From NCBI GenBank assembly GCA_907165135.1, contig OU015566.1, positions 1,056,501 through 1,120,500 of the forward strand: DNA of 64,000 nucleotides, written 5' to 3'. The DNA comes from Oikopleura dioica. Its lineage: Eukaryota > Chordata > Appendicularia > Copelata > Oikopleuridae. A model generated the notes under the pieces. It had not been told where the DNA came from, ran no database searches, and saw only the letters and a list, made by a program, of their open reading frames with translations. This document shows positions 45,771 to 56,000 of the stretch, piece by piece. Numbering within the stretch: the stretch's first letter is position 1; each line of letters begins with the position of its first letter. A program made the position numbers and the translations under genes.

Positions 45771-46643
45771 ATGAAGGTAACATTTTCGAAAAAATCAATA
45801 TACTTGCTTGCAAAAGGCAACTTATAAAGTTCAATAATTGACCTAAATTCTATAGTTCGCTTTTGGTCTCGTCGCTGCCGCCAGTGCCCTCCAGCCAGTG
45901 CCGGTCATCATCGGTGGCTCGACTGCTTCTCCCCACTCTCAGCCCTACATTCTCTCCCTCCAGCGAAGCGGCAGCCACTTCTGCGGCGGTTCCCTCGGTG
46001 GCACCCTTTCCAAGGGTATCACAGCTGCCCACTGCTACCAGACCAGCGTCACCGCCGTCGCTGGAGCTCACAACATCAAGCAGAATGAGAGCACTCAGCA
46101 GAAGAAATCCGTCTCCAGCTTCGTCCGACATCCAAACTACAACAGCCGAAACCAGCAAAATGACATTGCAGTTCTCAAATGGTCTGGATCCTTCTCTTCT
46201 ACTTCTGCTGTCAAGTACATGAGTCTCCCAGGTACGCCATTTTTTCCACTTCTGAATTGAAAATCTCCTCTTTGTTAGCTGCCCAGAACCGAGAATGGAT
46301 GCCCCACGGCGCCAACGTCCGCGTCTGCGGCTGGGGCAACACCTCCACCGGCATCATCGCCAACTACCCCTCTGAGCTCAAGTGCGTCAACGTCAACATC
46401 ATCCGCAACTCGATCTGCAACGACCGAAGCCACTACAACGGCTCCATCCTCAGCGGTATGTTCTGCGCTGGTATCCTCGACGTCGGCGGCAAAGACGCTT
46501 GCCAGGGTGACTCCGGCGGACCAGTTGTCTACAACAACCAGATGGTCGGCGCCACTTCTTGGGGAATCGGATGTGCGGAGGCCAAGTACCCCGGTGTCTA
46601 CACTGACGTCGCCATTTACAAGAACTGGATCAACGCTCAGTAA
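45771..46643 (+). CDS. Trypsin-like serine protease
   Basis: Exons 45771-45776 (ATGAAG only), 45856-46231 and 46279-46643 give 248 residues. Signal [13 protein letters not shown]; catalytic triad in TAAHC, NDIAVL and GDSGGP; six residues before the serine is the Asp of [10 protein letters not shown], giving trypsin-like (Arg/Lys) specificity. The expected Arg or Lys activation site before the mature IIGG is missing: the sequence reads QPVPVIIGG. So either activation is unusual or the protease needs another processing enzyme. C-ending codons suggest high expression; polyadenylation signals follow near 46668. Confidence 0.9.
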
Positions 46644-46941
46644 AGGATTTGTACTGCGAGAAAGCATGTAATAAATAAACTACATTCACGAACTCGTTCC
46701 AACTCTCTTTCTTTCTGCAAACTCACGTCATCCTGCAGACAAAAGCGTTTTCGCTTGATAAAAATAGCAAGATAAACTGACAAAGAGAGGGCTGAGTTCT
46801 ACCTGACGGGGATTCTAATGACAGCTTAATAAACATGCTTAGCGGCCTTTTATATAGCCGGCTGTTGGAGAAGCTCATAATACAATTTCGCAATTCTTAT
46901 GCATGATTCGGTAAGAGCATATTTATTTCGGGAAAAGAAAA

Positions 46942-47618
46942 CTATGATTTCAATCTCATTTGAGCAGCTTCAAGTTCAGCCAGTTCCTGTGCTTTCCTCT
47001 CTTCTTCAGCTCGTTTTGCCTCGGCTTTTCGTTGCTTTACGTCATTCTACAAAAGAAAACTCAACTGACTTGTCTCTAGCGAAAGCCAAGACAACCTCTA
47101 GTTCGCTAGATCCCTAGATCAACCTCTTTACCTGAATTTCATCCATGTATCGAAGCGATGAAGACCACTTTTGGCACTGACTCGCGTCGGAAAAGTCGGC
47201 ATTAAGCTGATCGATGTCTGGACGATTTAACATATCAGCAAGCCATCTTATTCGAAAAGTTTAGAATAATTTAATAACTCGTTCATCACGAGGCGTTCAA
47301 ATTTATCAGAAACAAGAAAGTAATTGTTGAAGAAATAACCTGTCAAGACTTCGAATCTCATTTCGCCGGTCATTGATGATCTCGTCGACAGCGAATACTT
47401 CCCTGCCCCAAAGACCTGTCTGCCGCTGAAGGCCCTTGATTCGTTTCTCGCATCTTCGAAGCTGATCTGTTTGCTCCAGATTGTCTAGTGGACAGAAAAT
47501 TATTTCCGAAAATCTCAATTATTTCTGGTCTCTTGAGGCAATTACCGAATAACAGCGCGATTTGTCTTTTGGAAACGTCCTCCACAGCGTTATTTTTATT
47601 GAAACTCGTTCTTGACAT
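46942..47618 (-). CDS. Coiled-coil protein, unassigned
   Basis: First exon 47618-47546, then three more exons to the stop at 46942, with short GT-AG introns. All joins keep frame. The product is about 145 residues: a basic start (MSRTSFNKNN), a helical middle (FDNLEQTDQLRRCEKRIKGL), the segment RWLADMLNRPDIDQL, and a strongly charged C-terminal helix (KQRKAEAKRAEEERKAQEL). No signal or membrane segment, so cytosolic. Length and heptad pattern suggest a small scaffold or cilium/vesicle component; I cannot name it. Confidence 0.6.
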
Positions 47619-47759
47619 ATCTGCCTCAATCTCTTTACAAAACCTCGTCAAGAGAAAGAAAATGATGAAAATTAAGACAGATGTGTATTTCAAGCTTTTC
47701 ACCTGTCAAGAAGCGGTCATCACGCCTCAGACGACACGCTCTAGTTTCTGATGCTTTCT

Positions 47760-48384
47760 CAAGGACAATTTATAAGTTCATAAATAAAATATTTTTTTGA
47801 GAAAAAATAATAGTTTATGAAATAATAATATATAATGAATAGAATATTATTTTGAGAAAATTAAATTATTTTTTGAGAAAAAAAATTTCTTTTGAGAAAT
47901 AAAAAATTATTTTTTGTAAAAAAGATTTTTTTTTCTGAGAAAAATAAAATATATTTTTTGAAGAAAACCTTTTTCTTTTTCCAAATTTGGTGATAAATAA
48001 TCAAAACAAATCATTAATTTTTGATAAGATAAAATTCTTAAAAGCTCTGCCAAAACATCAATTACACGCAATTAGCTGCCGAGAATATTATTGATGGATT
48101 CCCTTTTTTTTGATAATGTTATTTCGTTAATTGAGGGCGCTGAACGACGAAAAACGAACTGAAACGAGTTGATGCGAAAAAGTATGGAAGCTATGCGCCA
48201 TCCCGTTCGGCATTACTTCTGAATAGCATATTTTTCAAAAACAACTGAAGCATTTTTTGCAAGATGAGAAGGCTGAATATCTGATGATAGGAAAGAAAAC
48301 TACTTTACTGATAGAGATATAGCTAGGAATTAGCGAAAAATGTTCCCTACTGATGCAGATATGAAGATAGTCGAAATTGTTACA
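47760..48384. other. AT-rich intergenic region
   Basis: From 47790 to 47960 the word TTTTTGAGAAAAA recurs about six times with small changes (a low-complexity AT array). The rest shows no gene. Confidence 0.6.
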
Positions 48385-48475
48385 GGTTAGGGTTAGGGTT
48401 TTTGAAGGATAGAAATTCTTCTACATGAAAATTATATTTGAACTTCGGTTGGCCTTAGGGTAAGGGTTAGGGTTA
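48385..48475. repeat. Short interstitial telomere-like repeats
   Basis: GGTTAGGGTTAGGGTT at about 48385-48400 and TTAGGGTAAGGGTTAGGGTT at about 48455-48474. TTAGGG is the chordate telomere unit. Only two to three units each. Confidence 0.75.
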
Positions 48476-48499
48476 AAAAAAATATTGTGATATCAAGAA

Positions 48500-48640
48500 T
48501 TGCCGCATGGCGAATTTAGCGTAGAAATTTTCAACCAAAAAGAAGTCTGGATTCGACAAACCGGCCAATAAGTATCCGAAAAGCCGCCACTGCAAAATTT
48601 GTACAAATTTTTGTTTGTACCTTCAAGTCAGGAGGTCAAC
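48500..48640. mobile_element. Degenerate MITE of the GGTGTCTGGAACCGAC family, copy 2
   Basis: Contains GTAGAAATTTTCAACCAAAA, AGAAGTCTGGATTCGACAAA and GCCGCCACTGCAAAATTTGT, matching the core and one arm of the family. The left terminal repeat is missing or decayed. Confidence 0.5.
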
Positions 48641-49015
48641 CCTTTTTTCTTGTAAATTTAACATAATGACACCCTTATTTTATTTCGGAAACTCAAAATT
48701 CACATGTCATCTATTTTCATGGAAGCTAACATTAAAATTTTCGAAATTTTTTAACGGAATTTTTGATCGAAGGCCACTAACTAATCGGTATGTTATTAGA
48801 ATTTGCTTAAGATTTAGGGTCGGGAGATAATTTAACTTTTATCTGCGATAAACTGACCCTGATTAAACTATGATTGCTTTAAGAAAGGGTTACTAACAAG
48901 TGGAGAATCTACAGAAATACTTTCGGGTGACTGATGAACTCGCGGATTTTTTTCAGATTAAAAAGCTGCTCCGTCCGAAAATCCATTTAGTCTTTCTGTT
49001 AAATTACGTTTTCAG

Positions 49016-51832
49016 CATGTCTTGTTGGCGTTCTTTCAATCGTGGCCGTGGTCCTGCACTTTATCTTCCTCCAAGTTCTGTTCAAAATGGGACGCCAGGT
49101 AACTCAATTACGCATTTCCAGATGAATGTCAAGCGGTTCATTTATACCATTTGTCAGTATCTGGCATACTCGGTTTCGATAGAACGTATTACATAATAAG
49201 GACAAGAGGAAAAGTTTCATGAACAAAGTTTTAGGGCTTTTCCCGGCTTTCTTTGAAAGAGGTAAATTTTAATTGAAAATCTTGGAAAACCTATTTTTCC
49301 CAATAATTTCATCAACTTTTTTAACACTGTTTCCCACAGCTCAGCAATCACATAACCCATATTCAACTTTTGTAATTCAATTCTAACTCGTGCATGCGCG
49401 AAACATAGTAATAATCTCGGAAAGCGTTATCGGATTATTTTCAGAAAACATTTCAAAGGAAGAAAGAATGGAGCATTACTGGAATATTCTTACTGACAAG
49501 CTGTATTGCGCAGATCTTCTATATCATTCTTGTAGGGACGGGCTTCATTATGATGTCAGAAGGGGTCTATGACAGTACATGAACCCGTCTTTCTCGGCTG
49601 AAAAGATACTGTAATGTACTGTTCTGAAATGACTTCTGGCATATTCAAGAAACATTTTCTAATGAGTATTTTTCTGAGTCCCAATCTGGAATTACAGTCC
49701 GCCTAATACAGAAGATATTGATGGGTTGGTGCCATGAATCGACAGAAAAATGTCGACAAATATTGCGTGGGCGGCTTTTCAGCTGCTGATTGGCCGGTTT
49801 GACGAATCCAGGCTTCTGATTGGTTAAAAATTTCCACGTAAAATTTGTCGGAATTTTTTGTCGGTCCCTGAGGAGGATGAAATCCATCCCCTCTCAGTAA
49901 AAATTTGAAAGCCCAAAAAAGCACCTGGTGAAATAACGTTTTTGATAACTCAAGAATGGAAATTTGGCCTTGTGACCTGCAAGCTCTTCAAGTCGATGAA
50001 AGACGTCACAGCAGGAAAGTGACCAATCTGACAAAATCTCAGGCAAAAAGGAACATTGTTAAATCACGTTGTCATTTGGGATCAAAGCTACTGCAATTAT
50101 GGCGATGTTGTTGATGACCGCTGATCGTCTCTTTGGCATGACAAATCCCCTCAAGCGCAATACCTACAACAAATCGAGAAAATACAGGCTTGGATTTGAA
50201 ATGTAACGAATGGTTACATAACTCCTAATGTTCTGCATCTGGTAACTAGGTCAGAGTTTCACAGACAAAGACAAGAAAAGATGGATCATCACTCAAAAAC
50301 CGCAACTAAAAAAGAAAGAAAGCAGATCAATCTTCAATTTGAACTTGCAAGATTTATCTTTCAAACTCTGAATTGATTTTCGATGCTAGTTATTAAAAAT
50401 CAAATCAGATGGAATATTATTCAGTCCAAAAAACAGACGATTTATGATTGCACTTATGCTTGTGACACCTTTCGCTTTTGGGTTGCCTAGGTTTATGTCA
50501 GGAAACAGTTGATCTTAGTTGGACGGTTGTTATGTCCCCAACTGTCCTCAAATGTCGTCAAATGTCCCCGAATATCCCCAAATGTCCCCAAATGTCCCCG
50601 AATGTCCTCGAATGTCCTCGAATGTCCTCAAACGTCCCCAAATGTCCTCAAATTTCCTCAAATGTCCCCGAATGTCCCCAAATGTCCCGAAATGTCCCGA
50701 AATGTCCCAAATGTCCAGAGTGTCCCCGGGGGCATTCCTGCTTTTATCCTCGAATTTAAGTGTTTTTATTAGTCATCAAATCATGCAAATAAAACTGTGA
50801 TAAGCAAAACTGATAAAACACGAAGATCATTTCGGTGCGCGAGCTTGGTGTGTTTCCCAATCAATGATTCCAGGCTGGAAGCTACTGAACTATCAATTTC
50901 TCATCGCACTTGCCCTCTGCATGTATATTCTTCCAGGTTAATTTTCCTATAAATTAAGACCTTTCCACCCCTTCATAAGTCGCTGCAGAATTGTTCCTTT
51001 GCGCCTGTCTGTGGATTACGTCAAGACGTCAGCAAAGCAAGTGCAAAATAAGGGGACAAAGAAGTGTGAGATCGCGAGATTGGATGTCACCGGCGGGTTA
51101 TGGAAATGTCAACTCGAGCATTTTTGGAACTCCCCACGGACCAGTTGATAACGAAGATGCTTCCAGAACAAGTTCAAAAAAGCCCAAGCATCTGAAACTT
51201 CAAGAAACGATTGTTAAGGAATGTATTCATTGATTTTTTCATAATATAATATAAATTATATTGTATAATATGAGGGAATGACCAAGAACACCCTTCAGTA
51301 CGCCTACCTTGATACAATCATCTACAGTTTTCTCTGGGGTCCATGGTACCTAACAATGCTATTTGTTATCAGAATCGAAAGCTCAAAATCTGTCCTTTAC
51401 GTCGGTCAAAATCTCCAGCATCAAGGAAGAATTATGCACTTCATCATTTATATCGCCCTCATTTTTGTCTATATCTACTTTGTTATTTGGGTAAAAAATG
51501 AAAAGCTGAATCCTTGTTGAACCATTTTCAGCCTCTGCGATGCGTGAGAATGGCCGATCCGGATAGCCGAAAACCTCAGCAAAGAGACTATTCGAAAATT
51601 TTGAGGAGCGATCGGACTGAAGAACTTCCTCGAAGAGAAAGGTTCATTCCGGGAATTCGATGCGTACTAATTCATTTATTTTAGGAGGAATGCATTTATA
51701 GATGCCGCGATCAGCCGGTCAAATCAAATTACAAATCTAACGAGCGCGCTTTCTGATGAAACTCTTTGCGCGAATGAAGAACAAGAAGACAATGTAAAAA
51801 CTTATATAAATATCAACACGCTTGCAGTTTGA
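49016..51832 (+). CDS. Class A (rhodopsin-type) G-protein-coupled receptor, divergent
   Basis: Exons that fit in phase: 49016-49098 (TM1), 49445-49574 (TM2), 49955-50014 and 50088-50186 (TM3 and loop 2), 50874-50936 (TM4), 50989-51218 (TM5 end and loop 3), 51275-51490 (TM6-TM7), 51532-51641 and 51685-51832 (tail). Landmarks: WKFGLVTCKLFKSMKD, the conserved Trp and Cys before TM3; TADRLFGMTNPLK, the DRY region as DRL; a TM6 with FLWGPWYL; and a basic tail ending NINTLAV. The NPxxY motif of TM7 is not obvious (FVYIYF). Introns include GA-AG (50015-50087 and 51219-51274) and GG-AG (50187-50873) forms. The N-terminal exon before 49016 is unresolved. Ligand unknown. Confidence 0.7.
49719..49890. 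mobile_element. MITE of the GGTGTCTGGAACCGAC family, copy 3
   Basis: Contains ATCGACAGAAAAATGTCGAC, GCGTGGGCGGC, GATTGGCCGG and AAAATTTGTCGGAATTTTTT, ending in TGTCGGTCCCTGAGGAGGAT. It lies inside the 380-bp GPCR intron 49575-49954. Confidence 0.7.
50540..50725. repeat. 10-bp minisatellite (TGTCCCCAAA)
   Basis: About eighteen decamers of the form TGTCCCCAAA/TGTCCTCGAA. It lies in a GPCR intron (50187-50873). Three open frames across it are by-products. Confidence 0.9.
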
Positions 51833-51869
51833 AAGATAAATAAAGCATTCCACTGATAGTGGAAAGAGC

Positions 51870-52562
51870 CTATAATTCGTCTTTATTTTGAGCAACAGAA
51901 GAGACAGGATATCTCATGCAGTCCGCTTTTTCGTCTTGATAACAGATTTTGTAAATCAGCCCTGATGGATTCTGACGAACATATTTGTAGATTTCCCATT
52001 CATCTTCAAAGTTTTCTTCGACCATTTGATTGCACTTGATTTTGAAGCGATGGGGCCACATCATTCCACCTTGCGTTACTCCGGGAACTTGCACTGTTTC
52101 GTACCCTGGCGCGCTTATTCTCTTTTCAAGGGCTTCTGATTCAATACTAAACAGAAGAAAGAATGAGGATGAGAAGCCGTTCCTGAACTCCATCAATAAC
52201 TTTGAGTCCTGCGTCTTTGAAAGTTTTTGGATCATCGCAAATTTCTTCTATGATTTCAAGAACTCGATCTTCGGATAGCTCCTTTTTACCGCTTTTGACT
52301 GATGGAAACTGAAACATTTTTTTGAAGAACTTCTTTTGAACTGTTAAATTTCAAAATTTACCTTGTTGATTTCACTAGTGATTCTCTTATTAATCTCCAT
52401 TGAAATAATCCGACAAGCATCGCAAAGTAAATGCGGCGCAATATGCCAATTTCCCCCCTCCTCAGAATCTAGCGCTGGAGCTTCGAGTCTGACAGACCCA
52501 GAAAAATCTTCATCGAATTCTTGAGACGCTGCTAAAAATGGCAAAAGGCAGTGAATCTTCAT
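51870..52562 (-). CDS. MZB1/canopy-like ER protein with KDEL
   Basis: Exon 1 starts at 52562 with signal peptide MKIHCLLPFLAASQ, then an acidic stretch and the saposin-like motif HIAPHLLCDACRIISMEI, which parallels the AHLRCDACR motif of vertebrate MZB1. Exon 2 (from about 52307) begins FPSVKSGKKELSEDRVLEII. A third part holds SEALEKRISAPGYETVQVPG and further cysteines, ending in NKDEL at 51870, an ER-retrieval signal. The first intron is GT-AG; the second needs a non-canonical donor (GG or GA). Canopy/MZB1 proteins are ER co-chaperones. The assignment rests on the cysteine motif, size (about 200 residues) and KDEL. Confidence 0.65.
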
Positions 52563-53034
52563 TTTTTAGTATTTTTTCCTGAGTTTTGTTATTTTGAAAA
52601 AATGGCTGGAAAAGCCTCAGGGCAAAATAAAGTGAGTTTTATCCAGTAAGTCCCAAAAAAGGGATGATGGATGAAAAATTCTTGAAAAAAAAAGGATTTT
52701 TCGGGAATATCTTTGTTTTATTGTTTGGTTAAATGTCTATTACTGTTCTTTTTAGACAGTATAAATGACGAAATTTCTTTTTATCCGCGTTTTATCCGTA
52801 AGAAAGTCCCATAAAAGTTCTTTTCTAAGAAAGCCATTCCGCCGTCTTTGCAGTGCAAATTGCCCTTTTTACAATCTCCGCTTGCCGAACTCTTTGAACA
52901 GTAACAGCCAGTCAAATATTACAGCATCGGCTAACTTTCCCCTCGTGATGCTTAAAGATTAACCAGAAAAGTTTGCCGATAAAAGGAACTCGCTCGGGGG
53001 ATTTCGAGGTCAAATAGACTCAAAGAGAGAGAAA
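52563..53034. other. Divergent intergenic region
   Basis: Lies between the MZB1-like gene (minus) and the glucosidase gene (plus). A 65-codon frame at 52765-52962 shows no recognisable feature. No TATA box identified. Confidence 0.35.
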
Positions 53035-56000
53035 ATGAAGCTGTCCGCAGCTTTTCTTTCTTGCGTTCTAGCGCAAGACGGTCCTTTTATCGATTGTGCT
53101 CCAGAAGGCTCTCTGGACAAACTCGGTCTTACTGCCAAAGATCACGAAAACCTCTGCAGAGAGCGAAAATGCACATGGACCGCGAATCCGGCAGAAACGA
53201 AGTTTCCAAAATGCACCTACCCTGCTGACTACAAGCATTACACAATGGGCAAGCAAATGACTTCAAATGGCTCAAATGACAAGTCGGAAAGATACAGTCT
53301 TTCTCTTCATAAAGACGCCCAGAAAAATCGATTTGAGGGTAAAGAATTTGCTGAACCGGCCATTGAAAAGCTTCAGGAAAATTTTTGAAAAAATTTATGA
53401 TAATGGAAAAATCGAAAATTTCGAAGTTCGCGAAAATTTCGAAGTTCGCGAAAATTTTCGCGAATTTCGAAAATTCTCTTTTTCAAAAATTAGAATAGCT
53501 TATCATCGAAAAATACGAAACTTATGTCCGAATCCGCATCACTGACGAAAACGACACCCGTTTCGAGCCCCCAGCTGTTCTTGATTCCCCCGAAGAAATG
53601 GTCGATTCTAGCGAAAACTACGACGTCACTGTTTCGAAGGAAAACGAGCCATTTTCCATTTCCGTGACTCGAAAGGACGGAACGGATCTCTTCAACACCG
53701 CCGATGGCCCGTTGATCTACTACGATCAGTTCCTCCAGATCACCACTCGCCGGGCAAACAACATTTACGGCTTTGGCGAAACTATGCACAGCAAGATCCA
53801 GAATGATATCGATTACGTAACCCAAGGAGTTTGGGCGCGAGATGAAAGCGTCGAGTTCGACAGAAATCTCTACGGGCATCAACCTTATTCTCTCGCTCTC
53901 GAGGACACCGGACTCGCCAGCGGCTTGCTGTTCTTCAACGCTCATCCGATGGACGTCGCCAAGACCCCAGAAGCCACTCTGACCTTCCGAGCTATCGGTG
54001 GGCAATTGGACTTTTTCGTCTTTTCCGGCCCTAGCCCCGAAGATGTCACGAGGCAATACACAAGTGTCATCGGACGATCCTACCTCTTCCCTTACTGGTC
54101 GCTCGGATTCCAACTTTGCCGATGGGGATACCAGAACACTCAGGAAGTCATCGATCTCGTTGAGCGAAATCAACAGCTCGGAATTCCTCAGGATATTCAA
54201 TACGTCGACATTGACTACATGGATCGCCAGCTGGATTTTACCCTCGACATGACAAATTATCCCGATCTTCCGGATTTCATGACCAAAACTCAGACCGAAA
54301 GCAACATGCGATGGATCCTCATCATCGATCCAGCCATCTCGGCTGAAGAAAAAGGCGAACTTGCGTGGCAAGACGAGGGCAAAGACTATCCAACCTACAC
54401 AAGAGGAGTTGAACAAAACGCTTTCATCAAGTATGGAAAGGAAGATGGCCACAATGAAGAAATTCTCCTCGGCAAGGTTTGGCCATTTTTGCCAGGACAG
54501 TACCCCGATCGATCGAACGTCGTTGAAGGAGACGGTGAAGGAATTCATCCCTTAAAAATCTAAAAAATAATTTAAGATTGGATTTTCGAACTTCAGTACA
54601 ACCATTCTGCCACAGCTTTTCCCGACTTTTTCCGAGAATCCGCCCAAAAGTGGTGGTCGGATGAAATCGTCCGATTCCGGGAAGGATTCGAGGGCGCTCC
54701 AAACGGCCTTTCTTTCGATGGAATCTGGATCGACATGAATGAACCAACCAATTTCGACGCTGGAGAGCCGGGACCAGATGGCGAGAACCAGTGGGAAGAA
54801 GGCTGCGCAAAGAACAAATGGAATTTCCCACCCTACGTGCCGGTTTCTATCGAAGAAGCTCGAAACGACAAAGATGCCAACATTCTATTCCAGAAAACCA
54901 TCTGCATGGATGGCCTTCAAACCAATCCAAAAACTGGCAACGACAAGGAGTTGCACTTCAATTTGCACAGTCTTTATGGGCAAGGGGTTGCAGAAACCAC
55001 TTATAAATGTCAAGTAGAATAATTATTATTTGAGCGGTCTTGCCCAGATCGCGTGATAGGAAAGTAGCGAGATTTGACAAAGGAAATCCCTTGGCAAATA
55101 AAAATGTAGTCGGCCAACTATCGGAAAATTTTCAAATAGGGGCTGTTTTTATTACGTAATGATACTTGAGTCCTATAATAAAAAAACACTGTTAAACTCA
55201 ATAACTTATTGACAATAAGGTCTTTTTCTTTCTCATTTTCACAACAGTGCTGAAAATGTCACGAATGTCACGAATGTCACGAATGTCACGAGTGTCAGGA
55301 ATGTCACGAGTGTCAGGAATGTCACGAGTGTCACGAATGTCACGAAAATATGTTTCTTTTTCGTGACATTTTTCGTGACAGTCGTGACTTTCGTGACATT
55401 CGTGACATTTTCAGTACTGACCCATTTTCATTTTTGATTTCATCATCCCGACCCCCCAAAAAGCTATTCCGAAGGACAACCAACCCTTGACGCGTGCGAA
55501 CTCGCCACAGGAGAGCGATGCATGGTCGTTTCTCGATCCACCTTCCCAGGAGCCCAGCGAACAGTCGGCCACTGGCTTGGCGACAATAAATCTCAATGGG
55601 ATCATATCAAGGGTCAAATGATCGGCTCGATGGACTTTTCACTTTACGGCTTTTCCTACACGGGACCTGACATTTGCGGCTTCTTCAATAATGCGACTGA
55701 GCAACTTTGCTCAAGATGGACTCAATTGGGCGCGTTTTTCCCATACTCAAGGTAAGTTAACAAAATATAAAAATTCGACTTTATAAATTTTTTAGAAATC
55801 ACAATGGTAATTACAACCGACAACAAGACCCGGCCGTTTGGGGCGAGGAATTCGCCGCAATGACCCGAGACATCCTTCAGCATCGATACCGCCTGCTTCC
55901 TTATTTGTATACTCTTATGTACCGAGCTTCCGTCTTCGGCGATACTGTCATCCGGCCCCTGTTTGCGAACTGGCCAGAGGACAAGACAACGCATACTATC

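Noticed and set aside
50478-50800. Three overlapping open frames of 87-93 codons
   Set aside because: By-products of the TGTCCCCAAA minisatellite inside a GPCR intron.
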